A DNA stretch of 64,000 bases from Armatimonadota bacterium (GTDB taxonomy: Bacteria > Sysuimicrobiota > Sysuimicrobiia > Sysuimicrobiales > Sysuimicrobiaceae): the NCBI GenBank assembly GCA_031432545.1, contig JAVKGX010000006.1, forward strand, positions 28,569 to 92,568. The letters are read 5' to 3'. The first letter of the stretch is position 1; the number at the start of each line of letters is the position of its first letter. Shown piece after piece: positions 27,272 through 35,208 of the stretch. Both the position numbers and the translations under genes were made by a program. The notes beneath the pieces were generated by a model, which ran no database searches, had not been told where the DNA came from, and worked only from the letters and a program-made list of their open reading frames with translations.

Positions 27272-28645
27272 CTAGTGGACGCCGGTCGTCACAAGCGGCC
27301 GTCCAGCCTGCGCCAACCGGCGCGCGAGTTCGTCGCGCCCGCGCGCGAGCTGCGAGTCCACGCCGCGATCGAGATCCTCGAGGGTGAGCTCGACTTCGAC
27401 GTCGGGGCGCAGCCCGTTGCCTTCCAGCACCACGCCGCGCGAGGTTGTCATGCGCGCGATGGCGACGCTCAACCCGGCGCCGCCCGGCAGCGGGAAGGTG
27501 ATGCTGACCAGCACCGCCCCGGCCGTCCGCGTCCCGACGAGCGTCCCGCGGCCGTGCTCCTGCAGAGCTGCAGCCAGCAGTTCGCTGGCAGACGCCGTCC
27601 CGTCGTCCACCAGGACCACCAGGGGCGTAATCTGGTGGAGCACCGGACCAGTACGGGTCACCTGCGTCTGCCGTCCGTCGCGGCGGCTGTCCATGGTGTA
27701 GATGGGCAGCCCCGCCGGCAAGAGCATGTCGGCGACCCGGTTCAGCTCCGCCACGAACCCTCCGGGGTTGGAACGCAGGTCCAGCAGCATACCCCGCATG
27801 CCCTGCGCCTGCAGGTCCTCAATCGCACGGCGCACCAGGTTCGCCGACCCCTGCGTGAACTGCCCGAACCGTATGTAGCCGATGCCGCCTTCGAGCATCC
27901 GATGCTCGACGGCCGGGACGACGATCGGCTCGCGCACGATCAGGAACGACAGCGGCGTCGGCTGCCCGGGGCGCTGCACGACAACCGTCACCGGTGTGCC
28001 CTGCGGCCCGCGGATGCGGTTGGAGACGTCCTCCGTCGTCATGCCCTCCGTGCTCTGCCCGTCGATCGCGACGATCCGGTCGAACGGCCTCAGCCCCGAC
28101 CGCTCGGCCGGCGTGCCCGGGAACACCAGCTTGATGTAGAAGCGGCCGGCGCGCGGCATCAGCAGGATCCCGATCCCCGTGAACCCCGCCTGGTTCTGCT
28201 GCTGGCGGCGGCGCTCGGCGAGGCGCTCGGGCGTGATGAAGCCGGTGTGCGAATCGCCCATGCTCGCGGCCATCGCCTGCGCGGCGGCGTACTGGAGCTG
28301 GGTCTGGGTGACACGCCCGGCCGCGACCGCCAGCGCTTGATCGAACCGCGCCTGGAACTCGACCCGCGCACCGACCTCGTCCGTCGCCGCCAGGTCGGGC
28401 AGCGTGGCCGTGACGCCGGCCCTGGACAGCGCCTGCCGAAGCCCGCCCAACGCCGCCGCCAGAAGGCGGACCGGGTCGGGCCGATCGACGTGCTCGTTCT
28501 TGAGCAGGTCGAGGACCGCGAAGACCAACGAGGCGTCCGCGGCCGCTGCGGGTCGGATGCCACCCAGCCCCGTGGGGACGCTGGTCACGATCGCCAGCGA
28601 GAGAATCAGCGCGGCAAGGGCCCTGCGAGCACGGACACGGTGCAC
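27272..28645 (-). CDS. S41-family (CtpA-like) secreted peptidase
   Basis: A 457-residue exported protein. A signal peptide (residues 1-35, ending AAAADAS) is followed by an N-terminal helical domain, a PDZ domain (FTGIGILLMPRAGRFYIKLVFPGTPAERSGLRPFDRIVAIDG) and the peptidase core. The nucleophile lies in DDGTASASELLAAAL. The lysine of the usual FGKG motif is replaced: the segment reads RTAGAVLVSITFPLPGG. That variant occurs in one S41 branch; whether it is active is not certain. GTG start after GGAGGAGGAG. It lies 96 bases from tldD, probably with its own promoter. Confidence 0.88.
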   Translation of the reverse strand: MHRVRARRALAALILSLAIVTSVPTGLGGIRPAAAADASLVFAVLDLLKNEHVDRPDPVRLLAAALGGLRQALSRAGVTATLPDLAATDEVGARVEFQARFDQALAVAAGRVTQTQLQYAAAQAMAASMGDSHTGFITPERLAERRRQQQNQAGFTGIGILLMPRAGRFYIKLVFPGTPAERSGLRPFDRIVAIDGQSTEGMTTEDVSNRIRGPQGTPVTVVVQRPGQPTPLSFLIVREPIVVPAVEHRMLEGGIGYIRFGQFTQGSANLVRRAIEDLQAQGMRGMLLDLRSNPGGFVAELNRVADMLLPAGLPIYTMDSRRDGRQTQVTRTGPVLHQITPLVVLVDDGTASASELLAAALQEHGRGTLVGTRTAGAVLVSITFPLPGGAGLSVAIARMTTSRGVVLEGNGLRPDVEVELTLEDLDRGVDSQLARGRDELARRLAQAGRPLVTTGVH

Positions 28646-28728
28646 GGCTCCTCCTCCTCGGGGGCTGGCGCCCCTAACTTCCTATGCGATTGTAACGCTG
28701 TGGTGAGCGCGGCCGCTTGCGCCGCGTG

Positions 28729-29538
28729 TCATGGAATCGGCGCGTGCTCGGGCGCAGGCGAGATGCGGACGTCCGCGCCGGGGCCCGCACCGAGGCGCAC
28801 CGCCGCGCTGCCCTCGCGCACGGCGATCTCAACCAGGCCGTCGCTGCCGGAAAGGACGAGCAGGGCCCCCACCTCCGCCTGACCGTAGGTGTCCACCACC
28901 CGCGCGCGGTGCGTCCTTCCCTCGATCCGAACGTCCACGAAGCCCGGCAGACCGCGGATCCACTGGGCGGGGATGTTGGTCGCGAGGTTGCCGAACGGAT
29001 CCGCGGCGATGACCTCGCCGGCGATCTCCTCACCGACCAGGCGGGGCGGACCCCAGAGCCGGTCCACCGGATCTCCGACCTCCGGGCCCACGGCGTCGAA
29101 CGGGAACCCCAACGCCAGCCAGCGCGCGCAGACCGCGAAGATGTCACGTCCGTGGAAGGTCGCGCAGACCTCGGGTCGGCGCAGGTCCGGGTGCATGATC
29201 TCGCGCGCCCGGGGTGAGCCGGCGGCCCGCGCAGCAAGCATCAGCAGCCCGTTGTCCGGGCCCACGAACAAGAACCCCCCGGAGCGTACGGCCAGCGCGC
29301 GACGCTCGGTCCCCACGCCGGGGTCGACGACCGCCACGTGCACCGTCCCCGCGGGGAAAGCACCGGATGCCGCGTACAGGGCGTATGCGCCGTGGCGTAC
29401 GTCGTGCCGTCGGATGCCGTGGGTGATGTCGACCACCCGCAGGCCGGACCCCGGCGCGGGGGCGAGGATCACGCCCCGCATCTGCGCCGGGTAGGCGCTG
29501 TCGGCGCCGAAGTCGGTGAGCAGCGTGACGATCCGCAT
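28729..29538 (-). CDS. SAM hydroxide adenosyltransferase (DUF62 family)
   Basis: A 269-residue enzyme of the fluorinase/chlorinase superfamily that hydrolyses S-adenosylmethionine to adenosine and methionine. It opens MRIVTLLTDFGADSAYPAQMRGVIL with the conserved aspartate and continues VVDITHGIRRHDVRHGAYALYAA, VHVAVVDPGVGTERR, FVGPDNGLL, TFHGRDIFA and DPFGNLATNI. These match the hydroxide rather than the halide branch. Start at 29538 is set by the conserved N-terminus. It lies between the S41 peptidase and a small secreted protein. Confidence 0.92.
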   Translation of the reverse strand: MRIVTLLTDFGADSAYPAQMRGVILAPAPGSGLRVVDITHGIRRHDVRHGAYALYAASGAFPAGTVHVAVVDPGVGTERRALAVRSGGFLFVGPDNGLLMLAARAAGSPRAREIMHPDLRRPEVCATFHGRDIFAVCARWLALGFPFDAVGPEVGDPVDRLWGPPRLVGEEIAGEVIAADPFGNLATNIPAQWIRGLPGFVDVRIEGRTHRARVVDTYGQAEVGALLVLSGSDGLVEIAVREGSAAVRLGAGPGADVRISPAPEHAPIP

Positions 29539-29579
29539 CGTGCCGCGTGGACGGAGCGGTGGGCTTTCGGGAATGACAG

Positions 29580-29606
29580 GAGGGGATCCGCCCCGCGGAT
29601 CCCCTC
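29580..29606. terminator. Perfect 12-bp hairpin between the small secreted gene and the SAM hydrolase
   Basis: The arms GAGGGGATCCGC and GCGGATCCCCTC enclose a CCC loop. The hairpin lies 33 bases past the stop of the small secreted gene on the minus strand and 42 bases before the next ATG. No T tract follows on either strand, so it may be a transcript end, an attenuator or a processing site. Confidence 0.5.
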
Positions 29607-29638
29607 GCACAGACGGTCCGTCCGATCGGGACCGCTCC

Positions 29639-29863
29639 CTACTGGCCTTGCTGCTGGCGGACGACGCGCGACGCCTCCGCGTAGGAGATCCACTGCCCGG
29701 TCTGCTGGAAGACCAACCAGCGGAGGTAACCGGGCAGCGACATGAAGTTCGCCTCCGGCGAGAACGGCCTGAGGTTGGCGACGTTCGGATACTCCTGGCC
29801 GAACGCCGGCGCCACGGACACCGCCAGGATCAGGGTCACGAGCGTCAGCAGACGCACAGGCAT
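29639..29863 (-). CDS. Small secreted protein of unknown function
   Basis: A 74-residue product. MPVRLLTLVTLILAVSVAPAFG is a signal peptide, which leaves a mature domain of about 52 residues (EYPNVANLRPFSPEANFMSLPGYLRWLVFQQTGQWISYAEAS...). No family is recognised. GGAGGTG lies only two bases before the ATG, so the in-frame GTG at 29857, with eight-base spacing, may be the true start. A strong hairpin follows. The mature domain is rich in aromatic residues and glutamine and has no cysteine. Confidence 0.65.
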   Translation of the reverse strand: MPVRLLTLVTLILAVSVAPAFGQEYPNVANLRPFSPEANFMSLPGYLRWLVFQQTGQWISYAEASRVVRQQQGQ

Positions 29864-30045
29864 CACCTCCGGATCATGGAATCGGCAGGCCGGGTGCCGG
29901 CGGGCGTCCGGCGGCCCCGTCGTGGCCTCCATCTTCCCACAATTACGAAGAGAGCGGTGAGCCGGTTCCGTCCTGTGCGACGCGCAAGCCGTTGGCGTCG
30001 ATCTGCGATGGGCGGTATCCTCATCGCGGGAGCGGACGAGCCGTC

Positions 30046-30321
30046 ATGAACGAACTCATCTTCCTCGTCGACCGCGCGTTCTACGTGTACAACCTCGTTC
30101 TCCTGGCCCGCGTCCTCATGAGCTGGCTTCCCGGCGTCGATTCGCGCAATCCGATCGTGCAGTTGCTGGTGCGCCTGACCGATCCCGTCCTCGAACCCCT
30201 GCGCCGCGTGATCCCGCCGGTCGCGATGATCGACATCTCTCCGATCGTGGCGTTGGTGCTGCTGGAGGTGGTGCGGCGCCTGGTCCTGGGGACCCTGATC
30301 GCCGCGGTGTCGGGCTTGTAG
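30046..30321 (+). CDS. YggT-family membrane protein
   Basis: A 91-residue protein with two membrane segments (residues 4-25 and 66-88). The YggT signature LARVLMSWLPGVDSRNPIVQLLVRLTDPVLEPLRRVIPP lies between them. YggT proteins are often found with cell-division or osmotic functions; here the gene stands alone, 4 bases from the convergent AEC transporter. The ATG at 30046 lacks a strong Shine-Dalgarno. Confidence 0.9.
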   Translation: MNELIFLVDRAFYVYNLVLLARVLMSWLPGVDSRNPIVQLLVRLTDPVLEPLRRVIPPVAMIDISPIVALVLLEVVRRLVLGTLIAAVSGL

Positions 30322-30325
30322 GGGG

Positions 30326-31225
30326 TCAGCCGACGAGCAACCGCAGTACGGCGGTGACCGTCACGAAACTGGCCGCGGTGGTTGCAAAGACCGCGCTCGC
30401 CACGAACGCGGGCCGGCACCGAAACTCCGCGGCGAAGAGGAACGCGTTCACGGCGGCCGGCATCGCGCTCTGCACGATCGCGACGCTGCGGGCGAGGCCG
30501 GTCAGGTTCATGGCGGCCGCCACCCCGATCGCCATCAGCGGCGCGACGCCCAGCCGCAGGATGCCCACGGCGAGCAGCTCGGGAGAGTATCGGACGCTTT
30601 CTGCCTGCGAGAGCTGGATCCCGAGGGTGACGAGCAGCAGCGGGATCGCACCAGCGCCCAGCACGGCGACCGAACGCGCCAAAGCGTCCGGCAACGTCCA
30701 ACCCGCGGCCGACGCCAGTCCTGCGCCGACCGACGCGTACAGGAGCGGCAGCCGCAGCACGCTTCCCACGGCCCGTCGAAGACCACCGGCGACACCCCAC
30801 GCCGCGATGAGCCCGCCCAGGATGGCGCCCGCGGTCGCGTTGGCGACGAAGACGAAGACCGCCAACCGAAAGCCCTGCTCGCCGAAGGCGAACAGGCAGA
30901 CGGGCAAGCCATAGTTGCCGGCATTGTACATCACCACCGGAAGCAAGAAACTCGACCGCTCCGCTCCCCGCAGCCGCAACGCAGCTGCCGTGCCCAGACC
31001 CACGATCAGCAGCAAGAGCAGGTGCACGAGTGCGAACGCGATCAGGGCCCTGCCGTCGCCCTCGCCCCAGGGATACCTGAGCAGCGAGTCCAGGACGAGT
31101 GCCGGCGTGAACAGGTACATCGCGACGGACGAGAGCGACGACACCTCGACGGCGCGCCGCTTCCCGAGCGCGAACCCCGCCCCGATCAGCAGGAGGACGG
31201 GCGCGATGACGTTGACGAGAAACAT
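30326..31225 (-). CDS. AEC-family (auxin efflux carrier type) transporter
   Basis: A 299-residue membrane protein with about ten hydrophobic segments. It shows VVMYNAGNYGLPVCLFAFGEQGF, the conserved NxxNYG-type motif of AEC permeases, and GAIPLLLVTLGIQLSQ. The family exports or imports organic acids such as malate or amino-aromatics. The substrate is not readable. The start at 31225 gives a membrane segment directly at the N-terminus. No obvious operon partner. Confidence 0.88.
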   Translation of the reverse strand: MFLVNVIAPVLLLIGAGFALGKRRAVEVSSLSSVAMYLFTPALVLDSLLRYPWGEGDGRALIAFALVHLLLLLIVGLGTAAALRLRGAERSSFLLPVVMYNAGNYGLPVCLFAFGEQGFRLAVFVFVANATAGAILGGLIAAWGVAGGLRRAVGSVLRLPLLYASVGAGLASAAGWTLPDALARSVAVLGAGAIPLLLVTLGIQLSQAESVRYSPELLAVGILRLGVAPLMAIGVAAAMNLTGLARSVAIVQSAMPAAVNAFLFAAEFRCRPAFVASAVFATTAASFVTVTAVLRLLVG

Positions 31226-31297
31226 GTGCCGGCAGACCGCCGAAGGCCGTCGGCCCTGGTCCGCAGCAGGCCCGCGGCGGCGACGGAGCGTATCCCG

Positions 31298-31759
31298 CTA
31301 TCTCGGCGCAGCGACCTTTTTCTTCCGGGCCTTGGCGCGACCGGACTTGCCGTCGGGGCTGGGCAGTTCCTCTTCCCAGGTGATGATGCTGTGGAAGTAG
31401 ACGCGATCGCCCTCGTCGAGGCCGCGGGTGACTTCCGTGATGTGTACGTTCTTAGCACCGAACTCCCGCAGGGCGTACTCCACCGCCTCCTCCGGCTTGG
31501 CGTCATCCCCGCAGGTGTAGATGTCCAAGGCGACGTAACCGGTCTCCGGCCAGGTGTGGACCGACAGGTGGGACTCGGAGATCACGACCACGCCGCTCAC
31601 GCCCACGGGGGTGAACCGATGGAAGGAGATCGCCCAGATCTGGACCTCGGCGACCTGGGCCGCCCGGGTGAGGATCTGCTCGACGCGTTCCACCTTGCTG
31701 ATGACGTCGGGGTCGCAACCCGACGCCTCGACGATGTAGTGGTGTCCCACCGTGTCCAT
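31298..31759 (-). CDS. speD: S-adenosylmethionine decarboxylase proenzyme
   Basis: A 153-residue class 1B enzyme that self-cleaves to form a pyruvoyl group and makes decarboxylated SAM for spermidine synthesis. The key residues match the Thermotoga enzyme: S63 in SESHLS (cleavage), H68 in VHTWPE and C83 in DIYTCGD. The start at MDTVGHHYIVEAS is the conserved N-terminus. A lysine- and arginine-rich tail (GKSGRAKARKKKVAAPR) is longer than usual. No speE or other polyamine gene is nearby. Confidence 0.95.
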   Translation of the reverse strand: MDTVGHHYIVEASGCDPDVISKVERVEQILTRAAQVAEVQIWAISFHRFTPVGVSGVVVISESHLSVHTWPETGYVALDIYTCGDDAKPEEAVEYALREFGAKNVHITEVTRGLDEGDRVYFHSIITWEEELPSPDGKSGRAKARKKKVAAPR

Positions 31760-31920
31760 CGGCGGCCCCCGGTTTTCGCGTTCGCGCGCGTGATCTCGAC
31801 CCCCAAACAGACGCATCCCCAGGCGCAGACGCCGCGCCCAGGGACCGTATGGAATCAACAGTCATGCTACGGGCAATCGGCAGGGCAGGTCAAGGTCCGC
31901 TCGGGCCGGTCGATTCGTCG

Positions 31921-32379
31921 CTAGGGAAACAGCCGGCGCCACCCGGCCACCGCGCCGGTCGAGGCGAGGGTCACTGCGATCCCGGCGAGCACTACGCCCG
32001 CGGCGACGGCCAGCCAGGACTTTGCGCGCGGCAGGCCGAGCAGCCAGGCGGCCAGGGTCCCGGAGTACGCGCCCGTGCCCGGCAGCGGCACGGCGACGAA
32101 CAGCGTCAGCCCCAGCAGCTGGTAGCGCTCCACGTAGGATCTGCCCCTCTCGCGGACGCGCTCCACCTGCCGCCGGACCCACCCGATACGGGAGAACCAG
32201 CGCTCGTAGAACCACTCCAGCGCGAACCACCCCGGGACGATGACGAGCAGGTTGACGACCGTGCAGACGAAGAAGACCTCGAGCGGGGCAAACCCGCGGG
32301 CGATCCCCAGCGGGATCGAACCCCGCAGCTCGATCCACGGGACCAGGCTGAGCGAGGCGATCCACAGCAACTGCGTCAC
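31921..32379 (-). CDS. COG2426-type small membrane protein (small multidrug export family)
   Basis: A 152-residue membrane protein with about four hydrophobic segments. It carries WIELRGSIPLGIARGFAP and FVAVPLPGTGAYSGTLAAWLLGL, the signatures of the Sm_multidrug_ex family. The function is not established; drug export is only the family name. GTG 32379 overlaps the thioesterase stop by four bases, so the two are coupled. The 161 bases to speD hold no gene. Confidence 0.85.
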   Translation of the reverse strand: MTQLLWIASLSLVPWIELRGSIPLGIARGFAPLEVFFVCTVVNLLVIVPGWFALEWFYERWFSRIGWVRRQVERVRERGRSYVERYQLLGLTLFVAVPLPGTGAYSGTLAAWLLGLPRAKSWLAVAAGVVLAGIAVTLASTGAVAGWRRLFP

Positions 32380-33335
32380 CGGGCCGCCGCCAGCCGCGCC
32401 GCGCGCACCTGCCGGCGGGCGGATGCTTCCTCCCAGCGCCGGCGCTCCTCGGGGGTCTGGGGTTCGTAGGGCGGCAGCGGCTGGGGCCGGCCTTCGAAGT
32501 CCATGTGGACCATCGTCACGAACGTACTGCAGGTGTGGGCGATCTCGCCGGTAAGCGGGTTCTCGGAGAGCACGCGCACGCCGATCTCCATCGAGGTCCG
32601 GCCGACGGCGTTGAGGGCCGCCCGGTAGTGCACGATCTCACCGACGCGGATGGGGTGGACGAAGTCCAGCGCGTCCACCGATGCGGTCACCACCGGGCCG
32701 CGGGCGTACCGCAGCGCGACGATGGACGCGACCTGGTCGAGATCCATCATCACGCTGCCCGCAAACATCAGATTCCCGGCGATGGCGTCTTCCGGGAACA
32801 CGATCCGGCACACCTCCAGGAAGTGGCGTGTGGGCCTGTCGCCCTCCTCCGGCGGTCTGCGGTGCGCCGCGATACGCGACGACCGCCGTTCGCGCCGCTG
32901 CTTGGCCAGCGCGTGCATCCGCTCTTCCTCGTCGCCCTCGGGCACGATGCGCACGCCCACCGGCCGCGGGCGGCCGCCCTCGTCCACGGCCACGAACGCC
33001 AGGTGGGCGGTCGTCGTCCGGTGCCGCTGGCCGGTGGTGGGCATCTCGGCGTGCACGACGACGTCGACTTCCATGGACGACCGGCCGACGTCGGTGACCA
33101 CGGCGTCCAGCGTCACGATGTCACTGAGCAGCACCGGATGTAGGAAGTCCAAGTCGTCCATGGCCCCGAGCACGACCATCCCTCGGCTCAGCCGCGATGC
33201 CGCAAGCGTGCCGGCAGTTGCGATCCACGCCATCATCCGCCCACCGTACAGCGAGCCCCGGACGTTGATGTGCTCGGGGAAGACGATCTGGACCATCTCG
33301 GCGCGCGTCTGGGCGATGTTTACGGTCCGGGACAT
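32376..33335 (-). CDS. Tandem-hotdog acyl-CoA thioesterase
   Basis: A 319-residue protein made of two hotdog domains (residues 8-125 and 170-290). Each has a helix-start signature: PEHINVRGSLYGGRMMAWIATA in the first and PEDAIAGNLMFAGSVMMDLDQVA in the second. Each is followed by DALDFVHPI-like strands (DDLDFLHPVLLSDIV; DALDFVHPIRVGEIV). The arrangement resembles ACOT7/BFIT-type acyl-CoA thioesterases. It would hydrolyse acyl-CoA to free acid in the cytoplasm. The linker is basic. It is coupled to the downstream membrane protein. Confidence 0.87.
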   Translation of the reverse strand: MSRTVNIAQTRAEMVQIVFPEHINVRGSLYGGRMMAWIATAGTLAASRLSRGMVVLGAMDDLDFLHPVLLSDIVTLDAVVTDVGRSSMEVDVVVHAEMPTTGQRHRTTTAHLAFVAVDEGGRPRPVGVRIVPEGDEEERMHALAKQRRERRSSRIAAHRRPPEEGDRPTRHFLEVCRIVFPEDAIAGNLMFAGSVMMDLDQVASIVALRYARGPVVTASVDALDFVHPIRVGEIVHYRAALNAVGRTSMEIGVRVLSENPLTGEIAHTCSTFVTMVHMDFEGRPQPLPPYEPQTPEERRRWEEASARRQVRAARLAAAR

Positions 33336-33380
33336 GCAACCTCCCCGGTCGACGGTCGGCAGACGGTCGGTGACGGCCCG

Positions 33381-35159
33381 CTATTGGCTGTCGAGCCTGG
33401 GTGCCGTGCCTTCCACCGTCTGTTCGATCCGCACCCAGCCACGGTACCAGGACGTGATCGGCAGGCGGCGGTCGCGCCCGAGGGCCTTCGGCGTGATCTT
33501 GATCCCGGGCGGGGCCTGGCGGCGCTTGTACTCGCTGCGGTCGACCATCCTCACGACCCTGGCCACCGTATTTGCGTCGAACCCCGCGCGCACGATTTCC
33601 TCGGGCGGCACGTCGTGTTCCACGTAGCGTTCCAGGATCGGATCGAGGACGTCATACGGCGGGAGGGTGTCCTGGTCGGTCTGGTTCGGCCGGAGTTCGG
33701 CGGTCGGAGCCCGGGTCAGCACACCCTCGGGGATCACCCGCCCGCGCGCGTTGCGGTGGCGCGCGAGCGCATACACCAGCGTCTTCGGAACGTCCTTCAG
33801 AACCGCAAACCCCCCCGCCATGTCGCCGTACAGCGTCGCGTAGCCCACGCTCAGCTCGCTCTTGTTGCCGGTGGTGAGCACGATGCCGCCGAACTTGTTC
33901 GTCAGCGCCATCAACAGGTTGCCGCGGATCCGTGCTTGGATGTTTTCCTCGGTGACGTCCTCCGCCGTCCCGGCGAACGTGTCCTGCAGTGCCCGGAGGT
34001 ATGCTTCGAAGATGCCGCCGATGGGGATCGTGATGGTCCGCATACCCAGGGCGCGGGCAAGCTCTTCGGCGAACCGCACGCTGTCGGGCGATGTGTACGC
34101 CGATGGCATCACCACGCCGGTCACGGCCTCGGGCCCCAACGCGTCGGCGGCGATCGTCGCGGCCAGCGATGAGTCGACCCCGCCCGACAACCCGACGAAC
34201 ACCCGCCCAAATCCATTCTTGCGGACGTAGTCGCGGGTCCCGAGCACGAGCGCCCTGTACACCTCGTCCAGGTCCGCCAACGGCTCGTGCACGACGGGCT
34301 CCACCGCGGGTTGCGCGGGGCGATTGGGCTGCGGAACCGCGACGACCGGCGTCAGGTGCCCCGCGTCGGGGACGAACCGGTCACTCTCGTCGAAGGCGGT
34401 GCGCCGCGCGCGCCCGCGACGTGCGGCGGCGACGTCGATGTCACAGAGGATGAGGGCTTCCTCGAACTGGGGGCCGCGCACCAGCAGCCTGCCCTGGGCG
34501 TCGAACACCACACTCGCACCGTCGAAGACCAGTTCGTCCTGGCCGCCGACCATGTTCAGGTAGCAGACCACCACGCCGCAGTCCCGCGCGCGTGTGCGCA
34601 ACATCTCCTCCCGCTCCCGCCACTTGCCGCGGTGATACGGGGACCCGTTGATGTTGAACACCACCAGCGCGCCCGCCCTGGCCTGCAGCGCGCACGGGCC
34701 GTCGGGGAACCAGATGTCCTCGCAGATGTTGACGCCGACGGGAACGCGGCCCAGGTGGAACACCGGAGCCACCTCCCCCGGGGCGAAGTAGCGCTTCTCG
34801 TCGAAGACGCCGTAGTTGGGCAGCAGCCGCTTGTGGTAGACGCCCGCGATGCGCCCTTCCGCGCAGACCGCAGCCGCGTTGTAGAGGTGGTTCCGCCGGT
34901 CCGCGAACCCGACCACGGCGACGACGTCGCGGGCGTGCCGCGCGATCTCCTGCATGGCACGCAGGTTGGCCTCGACGAAGTCGGGCTTCAGCAGCAGGTC
35001 CTCGGGCGGGTAGCCGGTGACCGCGAGTTCGGGGAACAGGACGACGTGCGCGCCCGCGGACCGGGCGTGCCCGATCCGTTCGACGATCCGGCGGGTGTTG
35101 CCCTCCAGGTCGCCGACGACCGGGTTGATCTGGGCCATCGCGACGCGCAGCGTCCTCAT
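33381..35159 (-). CDS. nadE: Glutamine-dependent NAD+ synthetase
   Basis: A 592-residue enzyme that amidates nicotinic acid adenine dinucleotide. Residues 1-270 are a nitrilase-fold glutaminase with E in FPELAVTGYP, K in YHKRLLPNYGVFDE and C in VNICEDIWFPDGP. Residues 290-592 are the synthetase with the ATP loop VGLSGGVDSSLAA and TGNKSELSVGYATLYGDMAGGFAVLKDVPKTLVY. The start at 35159 has AGGGGG too close for a normal site, so ATG 35138 or a TTG at 35171 are alternatives. It is a final step of NAD biosynthesis. Confidence 0.96.
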   Translation of the reverse strand: MRTLRVAMAQINPVVGDLEGNTRRIVERIGHARSAGAHVVLFPELAVTGYPPEDLLLKPDFVEANLRAMQEIARHARDVVAVVGFADRRNHLYNAAAVCAEGRIAGVYHKRLLPNYGVFDEKRYFAPGEVAPVFHLGRVPVGVNICEDIWFPDGPCALQARAGALVVFNINGSPYHRGKWREREEMLRTRARDCGVVVCYLNMVGGQDELVFDGASVVFDAQGRLLVRGPQFEEALILCDIDVAAARRGRARRTAFDESDRFVPDAGHLTPVVAVPQPNRPAQPAVEPVVHEPLADLDEVYRALVLGTRDYVRKNGFGRVFVGLSGGVDSSLAATIAADALGPEAVTGVVMPSAYTSPDSVRFAEELARALGMRTITIPIGGIFEAYLRALQDTFAGTAEDVTEENIQARIRGNLLMALTNKFGGIVLTTGNKSELSVGYATLYGDMAGGFAVLKDVPKTLVYALARHRNARGRVIPEGVLTRAPTAELRPNQTDQDTLPPYDVLDPILERYVEHDVPPEEIVRAGFDANTVARVVRMVDRSEYKRRQAPPGIKITPKALGRDRRLPITSWYRGWVRIEQTVEGTAPRLDSQ

Positions 35160-35208
35160 CCCCCTAGACAATACAAAGGCCCAGGGTCGGGGGCCAGAGC
35201 GGCGGGCC

